Source: Prostheceraeus crozeri
Taxonomy: Eukaryota; Platyhelminthes; Polycladida; Euryleptidae
Direction of reading: 5' to 3'
DNA: 64,000 bases
NCBI GenBank assembly: GCA_907163375.1
Contig: CAJQUW010008702.1
Span: forward strand, 62,001 to 126,000
Positions 11,935 to 21,239 of the stretch are shown here, one piece after another. The notes below the pieces were generated by a model. The model saw nothing but the letters and a program-made list of their open reading frames with translations, had not been told where the DNA came from and did not search any database. Within the stretch, counting starts at the first letter, position 1. Every line of letters starts with the position of its first letter. The position numbers were made by a program, and so were the translations under genes.

Positions 11935-14229
11935 GACTCTGTCTGGTTTTTGCGTTTCTAAAGGAAATGTAAACAAGGACTGCTATTTTAATAGTCCCAT
12001 ACCGAGACGTAAACGAAGTCACGGTAACAGGAAGCGTAAGTCCAAAACGCTTCATCAAAATGACAGCGTATTGCTCACTGAAGACTTAAGAAATTTATTC
12101 ATTAAGAAACAGTTTCATTCATTTTACAAGAAATTAAAAACCATTAAAATTTCGTTTTTGAGGGAATTGCATAACGAAATTAGCACTGAAACAAGTGATT
12201 TTTCCTATATTTTAACAGCGTATATACAAAATACCGTAATGACCTTAAATGCTAAACAAGGTGATGCTGAAAGAGTCTACATTAACTTTAAATTCACAAA
12301 TAAAGTTATGGATGAAGTCAATTTACATAACATTTTCCATGACACTAAAATTTGTCGTCTTCTTCCTAAAGAAGTCGCTTCATTTTATCCGCCGAAGATA
12401 TATTTCTCACTCAACAATCCTTTATCACTTAAATTTTGCAATTACAGTAAATTTCTTAAAAATTTAGAATTGTCAGATATTGAGAAAATTTTATCTTCAG
12501 ACTGTAAATGCGCAGACCACAGTGACTTCATTTATCAGCATTATGAACACGTAATGACCGGCAACACAGATTTTGTAAGCAACCCAAATTTGAAAAATCT
12601 ATTTTCTTTAGGAACTAAGCATCGAGTATCCAAACCCATGAAAATGCATGACCTGTATAAAGAAATAGAGAACTCTCTTGACCGTCATGTCAATAGAGTC
12701 AGCCGTAGGTACAAAGTTCCATTGTCAGATTTTCAAGAATGGAGGACTAAAGTTATGACAGTCGTAGAGGATCGTTTAAGATTCATTAAGAGCACTTATG
12801 ATAATAATAGAAATAATAAGAAAAGATTCCCTGAAAGTTTAACAAAAGAAGAAGAATCTTACCTTCAGTATTTGCACACTAATTTTATTGTGACTTCTGT
12901 AGATAAAGCAGCCAGCAATTACGCATTTGTTTGTAAAAAGTTTTATGTCATGACATTGCTCAAGGAGTTGGGGTATGACCTGAGTTCCTTTTCGCCAATT
13001 GGTAACCTGACGTATACACCTATAGAAAGTAATGCTGCGTGTGTTATCAAGAACCATAGTGATATTTTGCGAGATGAATTCGACATAGTTTGCAACGATA
13101 AGAACTTAAACTCCCTAAGCTATTTTGGATACCTAAATTACATAAAGTCCCTTGCAAATTTCGATTCATAGCAGGAGCAAAACATTGCTCTACAAAGCAG
13201 TTATCCATCCTGGTTAATAAAGGACTCTCTGTTATCAGAGATCATTTTAAAAGGTATTGCAGTTCAGTTTATAACAATAGCGGCATAAACTGTTTTTGGA
13301 GTGTCTTATCGACATCAGAATTTCTTAATAAAGTCCAAAGTCTGGATGTTAAAAGCGCACAAGTGTTTGATTTCTCTACGCTTTATACTAACCTGGATCA
13401 GCGTGAAGTTAAAGAACATATTTTTAAATTACTTGACTTGATTTTTGATAATCACAACAGAAAATATTTATGCGTTGGTTATGATAAAAGTTTCATGTCA
13501 CGGTCTAGATATAACGGCTATACAACCTTTACGAAAGACAAATTCAAATCAGCAATTAAGTTTATTTTAGAAAATGTTTTTATAACGTTTGGTGGTCAAG
13601 TTTTCCAACAGACTCGTGGCATTCCTATGGGGGGGAATTGTAGTCCTCTCTTAGCTGATCTGTTTTTACTACACTGTGAATTTGTTTATATGCAAAACTT
13701 ACTGAAAAATAAGAAGATGGGGCTGGCGAAAGTATTATCTAATGCTTCTAGATACATCGACGACATTTGTATAATTAATTATACATATTTTAACCAGATT
13801 ATAAAGCATATTTACCCCAGTAGCTTGGAAGCGAGCAGAAGCGGTAGTAATAACAAAGAGGTTGAATACCTAGATGTTAAATTGAGCATTACTAATGATG
13901 GTTTACGAACTTCTGTGTACCATAAAGTAGACGATTTTAACTTTGCTGTTACACTTCTAACATTCCCAGAAAATACAATCCCATACAAAATGGGTAGCCA
14001 AGTATTTAACGGACAACTTATAAGATACGGTCGAATTTGTTCATCCCTTGATGATTTCGTGAAAAAAGCTTCTTCGATCTTCAGATTATTAGTTGCTAGA
14101 GGCTATAATCAAGATTCTTTAATCAATAATGCAGAAAGATGTTTACACAGGCATAAAGAGCTACTTTTGAAATTTGGGCTGTATTCAGCTAGACAATTTT
14201 CTAAGTTCAGTTTTCTACTAACCGAATAA
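11935..14229 (+). pseudogene. PLE reverse transcriptase, one frameshift, no C-terminal endonuclease
   Basis: This would make DNA from the element RNA. A basic stretch (RRKRSHGNRKRKSK) lies near the N-terminus, then VDKAASNYAFVCKKFY near 12900. The frame closes at 13171, but from 13126 the next frame reads WIPKLHKVPCKFRFIAGA, the PKLHK signature before the RT palm in PLEs. A single lost base in the T run at 13123-13126 explains the break. Catalytic motifs follow: FDFSTLYTNL (about 13360), RGIPMGGNCSPLLADLF (about 13615) and RYIDDICII with the YIDD active site (about 13750). The rejoined ORF would be about 760 codons. It ends ...FSKFSFLLTE at 14229 without a GIY-YIG or cysteine motif. Apart from the frameshift it looks well preserved. 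Confidence 0.85.
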
Positions 14230-14427
14230 TCAGATTTTCTTTTTTTTGTCGATTTTGACTTACACCGATTGTGACTAACCCGACTTTTGACTTTGTGGAA
14301 GCTGTACAGTTTTACTGTGCAGGGCCCCGCTCAGATGGGCTTGAGTGTTCAGGAATTGGGGCCGAAACACGAATCCTACCTGAGTTCCTGCTGATGACTT
14401 CCTAGCTGGTACAGGGAACGCAAAACC

Positions 14428-14443
14428 AGTCCTTTTAAGGACT
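14428..14443 (+). promoter_or_regulatory. Histone-mRNA-like 3' stem-loop in the PLE 3' region
   Basis: AGTCCT-TTTA-AGGACT forms a perfect 6-bp stem with a 4-nt loop, preceded by CAAAACC. It fits the replication-dependent histone stem-loop pattern GGYYYU-UHUH-ARRRCC except that the outermost G-C pair is A-U. The position, about 200 nt after the ORF stop, is where a 3'-end signal would lie. A purine-rich downstream element was not identified, and a chance hairpin is possible. Confidence 0.35.
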
Positions 14444-15303
14444 AATTTCAATTTTAATTTCAATTTAATTTCATTTTATTTTCAGTATGTATTACATTAT
14501 TCGTTTGTACTAATTTTGTACTAATTTTTTTTGCAGTCTACTCATTTATTTTACACTAGTTTCTTGTGAATATCAATTTTATTTATTTATTCAGATTTTG
14601 ATTATTTTACCTAGTAATTTTCATTTGTGCTGCTTATTTCCTTCCTTTTTCTCAATTAATTAATTTATTCATTCATTCATTTTTTTTCATTACTATTATT
14701 ATTTTTTTTTCTTTTGTTACAATTTCAATATTCCATTTCAGTTCGTACTTCAATAATCAATTTCAGCAGTTAATCTTTCAGAATTTATTACCCATCACTT
14801 TCCTTTTTTTCTGTATTTTAATTGTTAGCACGATCTACACTTTGATAATTTTTTGGTTAGCTTATTTTCTATATTAAGTTAGGTAACAACGTGAATAATT
14901 ATCTCCTTTCCCATCTGTAGTGAAATAGGTGATTGATAGCATCTTCCGTCGTATGCAGATTACCCTTGTCATATTTGTTTGCGTATTAAGGCTGGATATG
15001 ATGGGACACAGACCGGTCCTCTTGAGAGATAGATTAAATTTCATGAATAGTTAGACACCAATCGGTCCATTTATAACAAGTCTAGTTCCTTATTTCATTT
15101 TCTTCATGGAGTAGTTCCAGGTGAGACGTTGTAGGTCGATTCTAGCAAGTTCAGTACCCATACTCGTATTGTAGTTTCACATGTATTTTATTTTTTTTTC
15201 TTTTCTTCAAAGTTCATTATAAATTTATTCATTACAGTTATATTTTGTACAGTAGGCTTAATCTTAGTTTATTTTATGTATTTGTAACTGAGATTCCTAG
15301 AGG

Positions 15304-15315
15304 ATGATGATTTTC
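15304..15315. repeat. Target-site duplication of the PLE, right copy
   Basis: An exact 12-bp repeat of 11923-11934, directly followed by the continuation of the Tc1 transposase frame. Confidence 0.8.
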
Positions 15316-15675
15316 ATTTAAATAGTAAAGAGGGCTCTGGCCGTCCACGCAAAACATCCAAACGTAGAGACTGCCTAATTTTGAGATTTGTTAAAGTTGA
15401 CCTAAGTCTCTCGTTAACTGAGATGGCTGCACTAGTCTCGTCTATTTCTAAGTCCACTATTCGTAGAAGACTTATTGAGTCGAATTTCAAGAGCTGTAAG
15501 AGGCCCTCTCAGATCGAATTATCAGATCAGCATACAAAAAGACGTCTCAGATGGGCAATGAGTCATTGTCACTGGCGATATATAGTCATAGTCAAAAATC
15601 AACGATATCATCGAATCAATGCCTAGACGAATTGGTAATGTCATTGACAATAAGGGTAGGGCCACAAAATATTAG
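15316..15675 (+). pseudogene. Tc1 transposase remainder, catalytic core deleted (3' part)
   Basis: The frame from the left fragment continues as HLNSKEGSGRPRKTSKRRD, the GRPR linker of Tc1 transposases. The second helix-turn-helix follows (SISKSTIRRRLIES, then LSDQHTKRRLRWAMSHCHW). Shortly after, in another frame, comes ESMPRRIGNVIDNKGRATKY and a stop at 15673-15675, the usual C-terminus of the family. The DDE catalytic region between them is absent, so this copy could not have encoded an active transposase. The break lies near 15590. Confidence 0.8.
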
Positions 15676-15834
15676 CTTCTTAAGAACTGTTACTGCATCA
15701 TAGCTTATCAGATTATATAAGGACATTTAAATATATTAAGGACATGAAATAACATGAAAAATGCTTTTTGTATCATACTTATGTTTTATTTAGTCAAATT
15801 TTAGGATGATCCACTTTTTATGAAACGGACTGTA

Positions 15835-17695
15835 ATATATTAATCAATTTCGCATCAGTAGAAATCTGACTCTGTAAATGAACAGAACGGACATCCACAC
15901 CAAAAATACTACCACAATCCGGCAAGAGTTTGTGAAGGGAACGAAGCCGAAAACGAGACTCACAGAATACGACATGATCACGCTATATAGGCACTGTACA
16001 ACGGTACCTAACCGGACACTCAGTAGGTGAAATGCCCATCTGTAAATTATTCCTATTCGAATCCAGTAGTCGAAAAGCTTAGGTGGTGCGCCAATCACCA
16101 AGACAAACGGCACAGAATCATGACTGCGTTAGGGAGAGAGCGATTTTCGCGGTTGTGTCAAGTCAACAAGATATCTATGTAACCTCAAGAAAGCCAGAGA
16201 CCTTGAATTGCTTGACAAATTAGTTTTTAAAGCTTCAGGGCGATGATGGTGATTACAGGCATGTATTACCATAAACTATCCGAACCTTTTTCAAACCGAA
16301 TAGGATTTCATGCATGGATATCGGAAGAGCATTTTGGTTACTTAGTATTCACCATACCAGTTCCCTCCGACGGGTGAGATTGCCTCAGCCTGAGTGTAGA
16401 GTTTGGAGTACAGTGATAACTCTCAGTGTTCATAATAATTCTGAAGTTAATGGCTCTGAATTGCGATCACCTTGCTTTTCTAAGCAATTACTTATAATTA
16501 TAAGATTATAGTTCACTAGAAATACAAACGGTGAGAGAACCTGCGTCACAGTGGTTGTGAGCACATTGTGTTCATCACATGTGTGCATGAAGATTGGCGA
16601 TTAGAAGATGGACTGCTCAATTCTAGCCTCAAACAAAGGAGTCGCCAAGGAGAAAGGACTTGGAGTTCCATCTGGCAAGTATCACATCTTCGAAGCTTGA
16701 CCACAGAACTACACGGTGCGCACACAGCAATAACAGAAAATCTGTGAGCTCTCTTTTATGATAATTAACATTCTGTTGCGGTCAAACCTTCATATTTTTT
16801 GTACAAAAAATTGCACAAAGAGATACGGTACTACAGGATGAAGAGAAAGTTTCAACGTACTATATACTTGAAGTCCCTGTAAGTTAAATAGTGATAGAAT
16901 TTTCATCGAAAGAGTTAAACAAGCATTGCATTTGAAGACAATAATTTCCTTTGCGATCTGTTCAATCAACTGTCTTGACATATTCATGTTTTCTGAAAGC
17001 GCCAAAGATTTTCAAATTTCTGATCCTTGTGGAAACATATTTCCACTCTTATAGATAACGTAATGAATTATCCACTCTCTCAAATCATATCATAGAAAGC
17101 TATTATTTTCGTCTTGTGCTGTCGAAGTGTTTACGAAAGATACTTCACAAACATGAGGGGAAATTCGCGTTTTGAATCACTTTAGAAGTTTGACTATTCC
17201 TTGCACTCAATTACGTATGATGAAGATTGATAATGAATGCAAAAAGGGACATTATGTTCACAAATATGTATAAAGATATCGAATGAAAATTCATGTGCTC
17301 TACCCACCGTAGCATCACTAATTTGATGACTAGACAATTGTGTCAATATCTTGATTTTGAAACTTTTATAATACAATCCAACCAGTAATTTATTTGCTGG
17401 TATCTGATAGTGTCTTACCCATTATCAAATTTTCAGACAATACCTTTTCTAAATCAAAATCATGTGTTTTGAATGGATTTAGCATTTTTCTATCATTGGA
17501 CTTATGACTTTTGCAATGAAATTAATATTTTGTGCATTGCAATTGAAACGTTTTCAATGGATTTACATTTTGGAGGAATTAACTCATACTTTCTTTCTAA
17601 AAATGACTGAGATGCCTTCAATTATCGTTCCCGACTTATTTTACTTCTTTCGCAACACTGCAGTCCCTGTGCTGCGATTATAGAGTAATGCTTTG
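15835..17695. other. Intergenic, nothing recognised
   Basis: AT-rich DNA with short open frames only. No domain, repeat pair or TSD-flanked element was seen. Confidence 0.5.
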
Positions 17696-17710
17696 TTTGT
17701 ATTCATCAAA
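17696..17710. repeat. 15-bp direct repeat, left flank of palindromic PLE
   Basis: tttgtattcatcaaa recurs exactly at 20204-20218. The copies flank the palindromic insertion and are best read as its target-site duplication. Confidence 0.7.
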
Positions 17711-17753
17711 GGAAAAAGAGGTTCAACTTCGACGGATACAATTGTATTAGCAA

Positions 17754-17790
17754 CGCAAGACGTCTCGCTCTGAGAGCTTGGTCACTTGTG
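17754..17790 (-). ncRNA. Hammerhead-like motif, minus arm of palindromic PLE (decayed)
   Basis: The minus-strand counterpart of the motif at 20082-20118: same core GTGACCA and helix II, but GAGAC replaces GAAAC and the helix I partner is TTGCG instead of TTGTG (one mismatch). It is probably inactive. Confidence 0.45.
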
Positions 17791-18006
17791 ATTTGACATT
17801 TGCACAGAAGCATTGCAAGACCAGCATTGAGGACTGTTTACTACATAGAAAACGATCTATTTCTATGGTTTACTAACTGTTAGATAAAAAGATGATAGGT
17901 AGATAGTACTAAGAACAAAGCTAGAGAGTAGAGAGATAAATAAAATTATTTACAAAAAAGTTAGTAAACAATGGAGTTAAGCATGGAAGTACAGAAAAGG
18001 TAAAAT

Positions 18007-19008
18007 TCACTTGTACACAACATTTTTACCTATACAATGATTCATAAGTACAGATGGAGGAACTTTGGCTATGTACAACGACTCGAGATTACGTCTCTTA
18101 TCACAGTTTTTAACATTCTCATGCAAGATGTCCCACAAAATGTTATCACTACAAATAGTATCCCTATAATGTACATCTTTAAAGTGCATCTTAACAGCAG
18201 AAAAATTGCTGCTATGAGACGTGTGCTCTTTGATTCTCGTTTGAACCGATCTACCGGTTTCGCCTACATACACCATATGGCAGAGCTTACAAGTAATTTT
18301 ATAAACAACAAATTTTTTATTACAAATTTGCTTGCGAGCAGAAGAAGCACATGTAGCACAGTTGTCTTTGCATCTCTTGGATTCTTTCGGGGGATGACAG
18401 AGTCTCTTGACACTGTTTCCAGAGGTGAAACACAACTTCACTTTTTCGTTCAGATTCGTTCTCCTCAGTAAGTCCGACATCCTTCGTTTGTGGATTTCAT
18501 CCACGAAAGGAACTTTGAGGAAAAACGGTTTCTTCGAATTTGTTTCCTTTCGGTGAGGCCTTCTGCGATCCGATTTGAAAATGGCAATGGTTTTCAGGAT
18601 GAAATTCAAGGGATAACCATTTCTTAAGAATCTCTGCTTAATCAAATCAATGGAATGGGATATCGCTTGTTGAACGTGATTTTGCCCTATGCAATTCACC
18701 CCACAAAATATTTCTTTTTCGAGAAGTGGGTCCATGAGATTCCCATGGATAAATGGATCCACTATGCAACTCCTTCATGTAAAGCCGCGAATGAAATCGA
18801 TTGTCGACCATAGCGATTTCACAATCCAGGAAAGGGAGAAATCCATCGGAATTTGGCAATTCACTAGTGAATTTGATGCATTTGCTCACCGTGTTGCATA
18901 TCTCCAAAATATAATCCAGGGAAATGTTGTTAGGCCATATAACAAATACATCATCTATATAACGCTTCCACAAAATACTGGGACAAGATAAGCAATTCAA
19001 TATCTTGT
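18007..19008 (-). pseudogene. PLE RT-to-endonuclease part, minus arm, frameshifted
   Basis: Read on the minus strand, the copy begins in the RT palm (WKRYIDDVFVIW, the YIDD active site, near 18960). It continues through the RT C-terminus (GFLPFLDCEIAMVDNRF) to a GIY-YIG endonuclease at 18007-18330. An 8-bp loss near 18663 relative to the other arm breaks the frame, leaving an upstream frame ending near 18647 and a 251-codon frame at 18007-18762. The endonuclease has the PLE cysteine pattern (CKDNCATC ... CNKK ... CKLC), YVG in the YIG position, and the conserved Arg in VQTRIKEH. It is truncated at the 5' side, so it cannot make a full RT. Confidence 0.85.
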
Positions 19009-19865
19009 CAAATTCCGATGGATTTCTCCCTTTCCTGGATTGTGAAATCGCTATGGTCGACAATCGATTTCATTCGCGGCTTTACATGAAGGAGTTGCAT
19101 AGTGGATCCATTTATCCATGGGAATCTCATGGACCCACTTCTCGAAAAAGAAATATTTTGTGGGGTGAATTGCATAGGGCAAAATCACGTTCAACAAACG
19201 ATATCAACTATTCCCATTCCATTGATTTGATTAAGCAGAGATTCTTAAGAAATGGTTATCCCTTGAATTTCATCCTGAAAACCATTGCCATTTTCAAATC
19301 GGATCGCAGAAGGCCTCACCGAAAGGAAACAAATTCGAAGAAACCGTTTTTCCTCAAAGTTCCTTTCGTGGATGAAATCCACAAACGAAGGATGTCGGAC
19401 TTACTGAGGAGAACGAATCTGAACGAAAAAGTGAAGTTGTGTTTCACCTCTGGAAACAGTGTCAAGAGACTCTGTCATCCCCCGAAAGAATCCAAGAGAT
19501 GCAAAGACAACTGTGCTACATGTGCTTCTTCTGCTCGCAAGCAAATTTGTAATAAAAAATTTGTTGTTTATAAAATTACTTGTAAGCTCTGCCATATGGT
19601 GTATGTAGGCGAAACCGGTAGATCGGTTCAAACGAGAATCAAAGAGCACACGTCTCATAGCAGCAATTTTTCTGCTGTTAAGATGCACTTTAAAGATGTA
19701 CATTATAGGGATACTATTTGTAGTGATAACATTTTGTGGGACATCTTGCATGAGAATGTTAAAAACTGTGATAAGAGACGTAATCTCGAGTCGTTGTACA
19801 TAGCCAAAGTTCCTCCATCTGTACTTATGAATCATTGTATAGGTAAAAATGTTGTGTACAAGTGA
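19009..19865 (+). pseudogene. PLE RT C-terminus with GIY-YIG endonuclease, plus arm, 5'-truncated
   Basis: The plus copy starts at SDGFLPFLDC, downstream of the YIDD motif, and is open without interruption to its stop at 19863-19865. It carries the RT C-terminus (FHSRLYMKELHSGSIYPWES), the PLE linker (KVPFVDEIHKRR), the cysteine motif (CKDNCATC...C...CKLC) and the GIY-YIG nuclease (FVVYKITCKLC, VYVGETGRSVQTRIKEH). The nuclease nicks target DNA to prime reverse transcription. The last 200 or so residues look identical to those of the minus arm, implying a recent origin or gene conversion. With no RT palm it is not autonomous. Confidence 0.85.
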
Positions 19866-20081
19866 ATTTTACCTTTTCTGTACTTCCATGCTTAACTCCA
19901 TTGTTTACTAACTTTTTTGTAAATAATTTTATTTATCTCTCTACTCTCTAGCTTTGTTTTTAGTACTATCTACCTATCATCTTTTTATCTAACAGTTAGT
20001 AAACCATAGAAATAGATCGTTTTCTATGTAGTAAACAGTCCTCAATGCTGGTCTTGCAATGCTTCTGTGCAAATGTCAAAT

Positions 20082-20118
20082 CACAAGTGACCAAGCTCTC
20101 AGAGCGAAACGTCTTGTG
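20082..20118 (+). ncRNA. Hammerhead-ribozyme-like motif with swapped 3-8 core pair
   Basis: This lies in the PLE 3' region. Helix I is CACAA (20082-20086) with TTGTG (20114-20118). The core segment is GTGACCA (20087-20093), against consensus CUGANGA. One unpaired A (20094) precedes helix II GCTC/GAGC with loop TCA, then GAAA (20106-20109). Helix III is the loopless palindrome ACGT, and the cleavage position is C20113. The two core differences are C3 to G and G8 to C, the two bases that pair in active hammerhead structures, so the pair is kept in swapped form. Minimal hammerheads in PLEs are established; activity here is inferred. Confidence 0.5.
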
Positions 20119-20203
20119 TTGCTAATACAATTGTATCCGTCGAAGTTGAACCTCTTTTTCCTTTCATTACCAAACCGGATACGTGGATCCCTACCATAAT
20201 GCC

Positions 20204-20218
20204 TTTGTATTCATCAAA
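20204..20218. repeat. 15-bp direct repeat, right flank of palindromic PLE
   Basis: Exact copy of 17696-17710 (tttgtattcatcaaa). Confidence 0.7.
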
Positions 20219-20420
20219 TAAATGTAAATTGTGATGATCTGTAAATGTTTCGAATTCAATATAATTTCTAGAATCCTTGACAACAAATGACGCTTTTACT
20301 TGTTGGCACAACTTCAATTCTGTGCACACTGAGCGATTCATTTTTGACAGACAATTGAACACTGGTTCAGAAACAGACGAGATGCTCACGTTAACTGCCA
20401 CGTTCATGGAAATCTGAGTT
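20219..20420 (-). CDS. Possible exon fragment interrupted by the PLE (low confidence)
   Basis: The minus-strand frame runs from about 20419 leftward into the PLE border without stops. Its N-terminal part has good amino-acid variety (VSEPVFNCLSKMNRS, LCQQVKASFVVKDS, NYIEFETFTDHHNLHLFDEY). A plausible splice acceptor (pyrimidine-containing tract ending CAACTCAG) precedes it near 20421. After the 15-bp repeat the frame enters the PLE and ends at 20099. On the other side of the insertion the frame does not continue far, so an intact host exon is not proved. No family recognised. Confidence 0.2.
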
Positions 20421-21140
20421 GGGTGTATGGATGAGACTTCATCACTTTTACTGATTTTTCATGAACTGATCTTTTAGAAAATCTATTGTGTCTGTGCCAT
20501 CGACCGGTGAAAAAGCTGTGGAGCAGGTGCGAGAAAGAAAGCGTGGTGCTCGCTCAACCTAATTTCTGTCATGATGATTATCGTCAAAAATCAGTCGCGT
20601 AGTGACCACCCCTATAGTGAGATCATACCGCGATGCGTCCGTCAAGTGTGGTGCCTATCTCATTTGTCAAAAGGAAGTTACAAGATTTCTAAGGCACTGA
20701 AATTGTTTCAAAATGACCGAACAATGCACTGATTCCATTTCTCCAATAAGCAAATATGACGAGAAGTTTGAGTCCCAATGTGAAAAACAACACTAATGTA
20801 CAGTGAACAGACATTTAGCAGAAAATCAATTTGATTGAGAGTGGTGTAGTTCTTCGCGATCTTCACTTTGGAGGGTCACCTAATCTGAGCTTCATTGTGC
20901 TAATTCCATTGGTGAGATCGGAAATCGAGTGAATCGGGTCATATCGCTCGCAGGTCACGTGCGTTATATATTGTCCGAAGACATGGCCATGGGCCCTTTA
21001 TCGTTTCCATATACAGTAGATTAAATTGATTCTGATGGTAAATACTTATTTCCAAAAGAATTAGAGAATCTGGGAATAGACAAAGTGTTTATTTTGATAG
21101 AAAATATAAAAATGTACAAATCAGACTAATTATGTGAATC
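20421..21140. other. Intergenic, nothing recognised
   Basis: Somewhat less AT-rich than average, with no domain, repeat pair or RNA motif seen before the hammerhead-like element at 21145. Confidence 0.5.
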
Positions 21141-21144
21141 TCCG

Positions 21145-21190
21145 ATATATATACGTATTTCATTGACCACCGGTCAATATCATCAAGGAT
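21145..21190 (-). ncRNA. Hammerhead-like motif
   Basis: On the minus strand: TTGATGA (complement of 21180-21186; consensus CUGANGA with C3 changed), one T, helix II ATTGACC/GGTCAAT (7 bp) with loop GGT, then GAAA (complement of 21158-21161). The loopless palindrome ATACGTAT follows as helix III. Helix I pairing is weak. It has the same plan as the motifs at 22452, 24051 and 51652 but a different helix II sequence. No PLE coding sequence adjoins it directly. Confidence 0.45.
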
Positions 21191-21196
21191 TAATAT

Positions 21197-21228
21197 CATC
21201 CGGCTGTAACATCGGTTACAGCCGGATG
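21197..21228. repeat. Perfect 14-bp hairpin
   Basis: CATCCGGCTGTAAC and its exact inverse flank the 4-nt loop atcg. It lies just upstream (minus strand) of the hammerhead-like motif and may belong to the same element. Confidence 0.7.
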
Positions 21229-21239
21229 TAAAGTGCACC

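Larger units (their letters stand above)
11935..15303 (+). mobile_element. Penelope-like retroelement inserted in a Tc1 gene
   Basis: The element is delimited by the 12-bp duplication. It carries one reverse transcriptase ORF (to 14229) and a long T-rich 3' region (14230-15303). The reading frame is already open at the very 5' border, which suggests 5' truncation, the usual outcome of target-primed reverse transcription. No GIY-YIG endonuclease is seen after the RT. The family may therefore carry its endonuclease at the N-terminus, lost here (as in the Naiad-type PLEs with permuted domains), or lack one. The 3' region has a GC-rich structured part at 14285-14445. Confidence 0.75.
11288..15832 (+). 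mobile_element. Tc1-family transposon, internally deleted and split by a PLE
   Basis: The right end at 15832 reads (inverse) CAGTCCGTTTCATAAAAAGT followed by GGATCA, next to a TA at 15833-15834. The left end keeps the inner part, GTTTCATAAAAAATGGATCA (11294-11313), with decayed outermost bases, so its start near 11288 is approximate. Between them lie a Tc1-type transposase N-terminus (11826-11934 continued at 15316) and the last residues of such a transposase (to 15675). Without the 3381-bp insertion at 11935-15315 (PLE plus one TSD copy) the element would be about 1.16 kb, shorter than a full Tc1, because most of the catalytic domain is missing. Confidence 0.75.
17711..20203. mobile_element. 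Palindromic (inverted-dimer) Penelope-like insertion
   Basis: Two 5'-truncated copies of one PLE lie head to head with their 3' ends outward. The paired arms are 17711-18855 (minus) and 19009-about 20159 (plus), separated by an unpaired 153 bp (18856-19008) that belongs only to the longer minus copy. The plus copy has about 44 bp more at its 3' end. The arms are nearly identical; the clearest difference is 8 bp present in the plus arm near 19208 and missing in the minus arm. A 15-bp duplication flanks the whole. Inverted partial copies are a known habit of PLEs. Confidence 0.85.

Noticed and set aside
14376..14427. CTGATGA followed by TTCC...GGAA and GCAAA in the 3' region of the 12-15 kb PLE, as a hammerhead
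   Set aside because: The GAAA box is broken by an extra base, helix III is not a palindrome as in the other copies, and helix I needs a bulge. Too weak to call.
19401..19835. 144-codon frame antisense to the PLE nuclease (and its twin at 18037-18471)
   Set aside because: Shadow of the conserved nuclease frame on the other strand; same antisense frame in both arms because the arms are identical.
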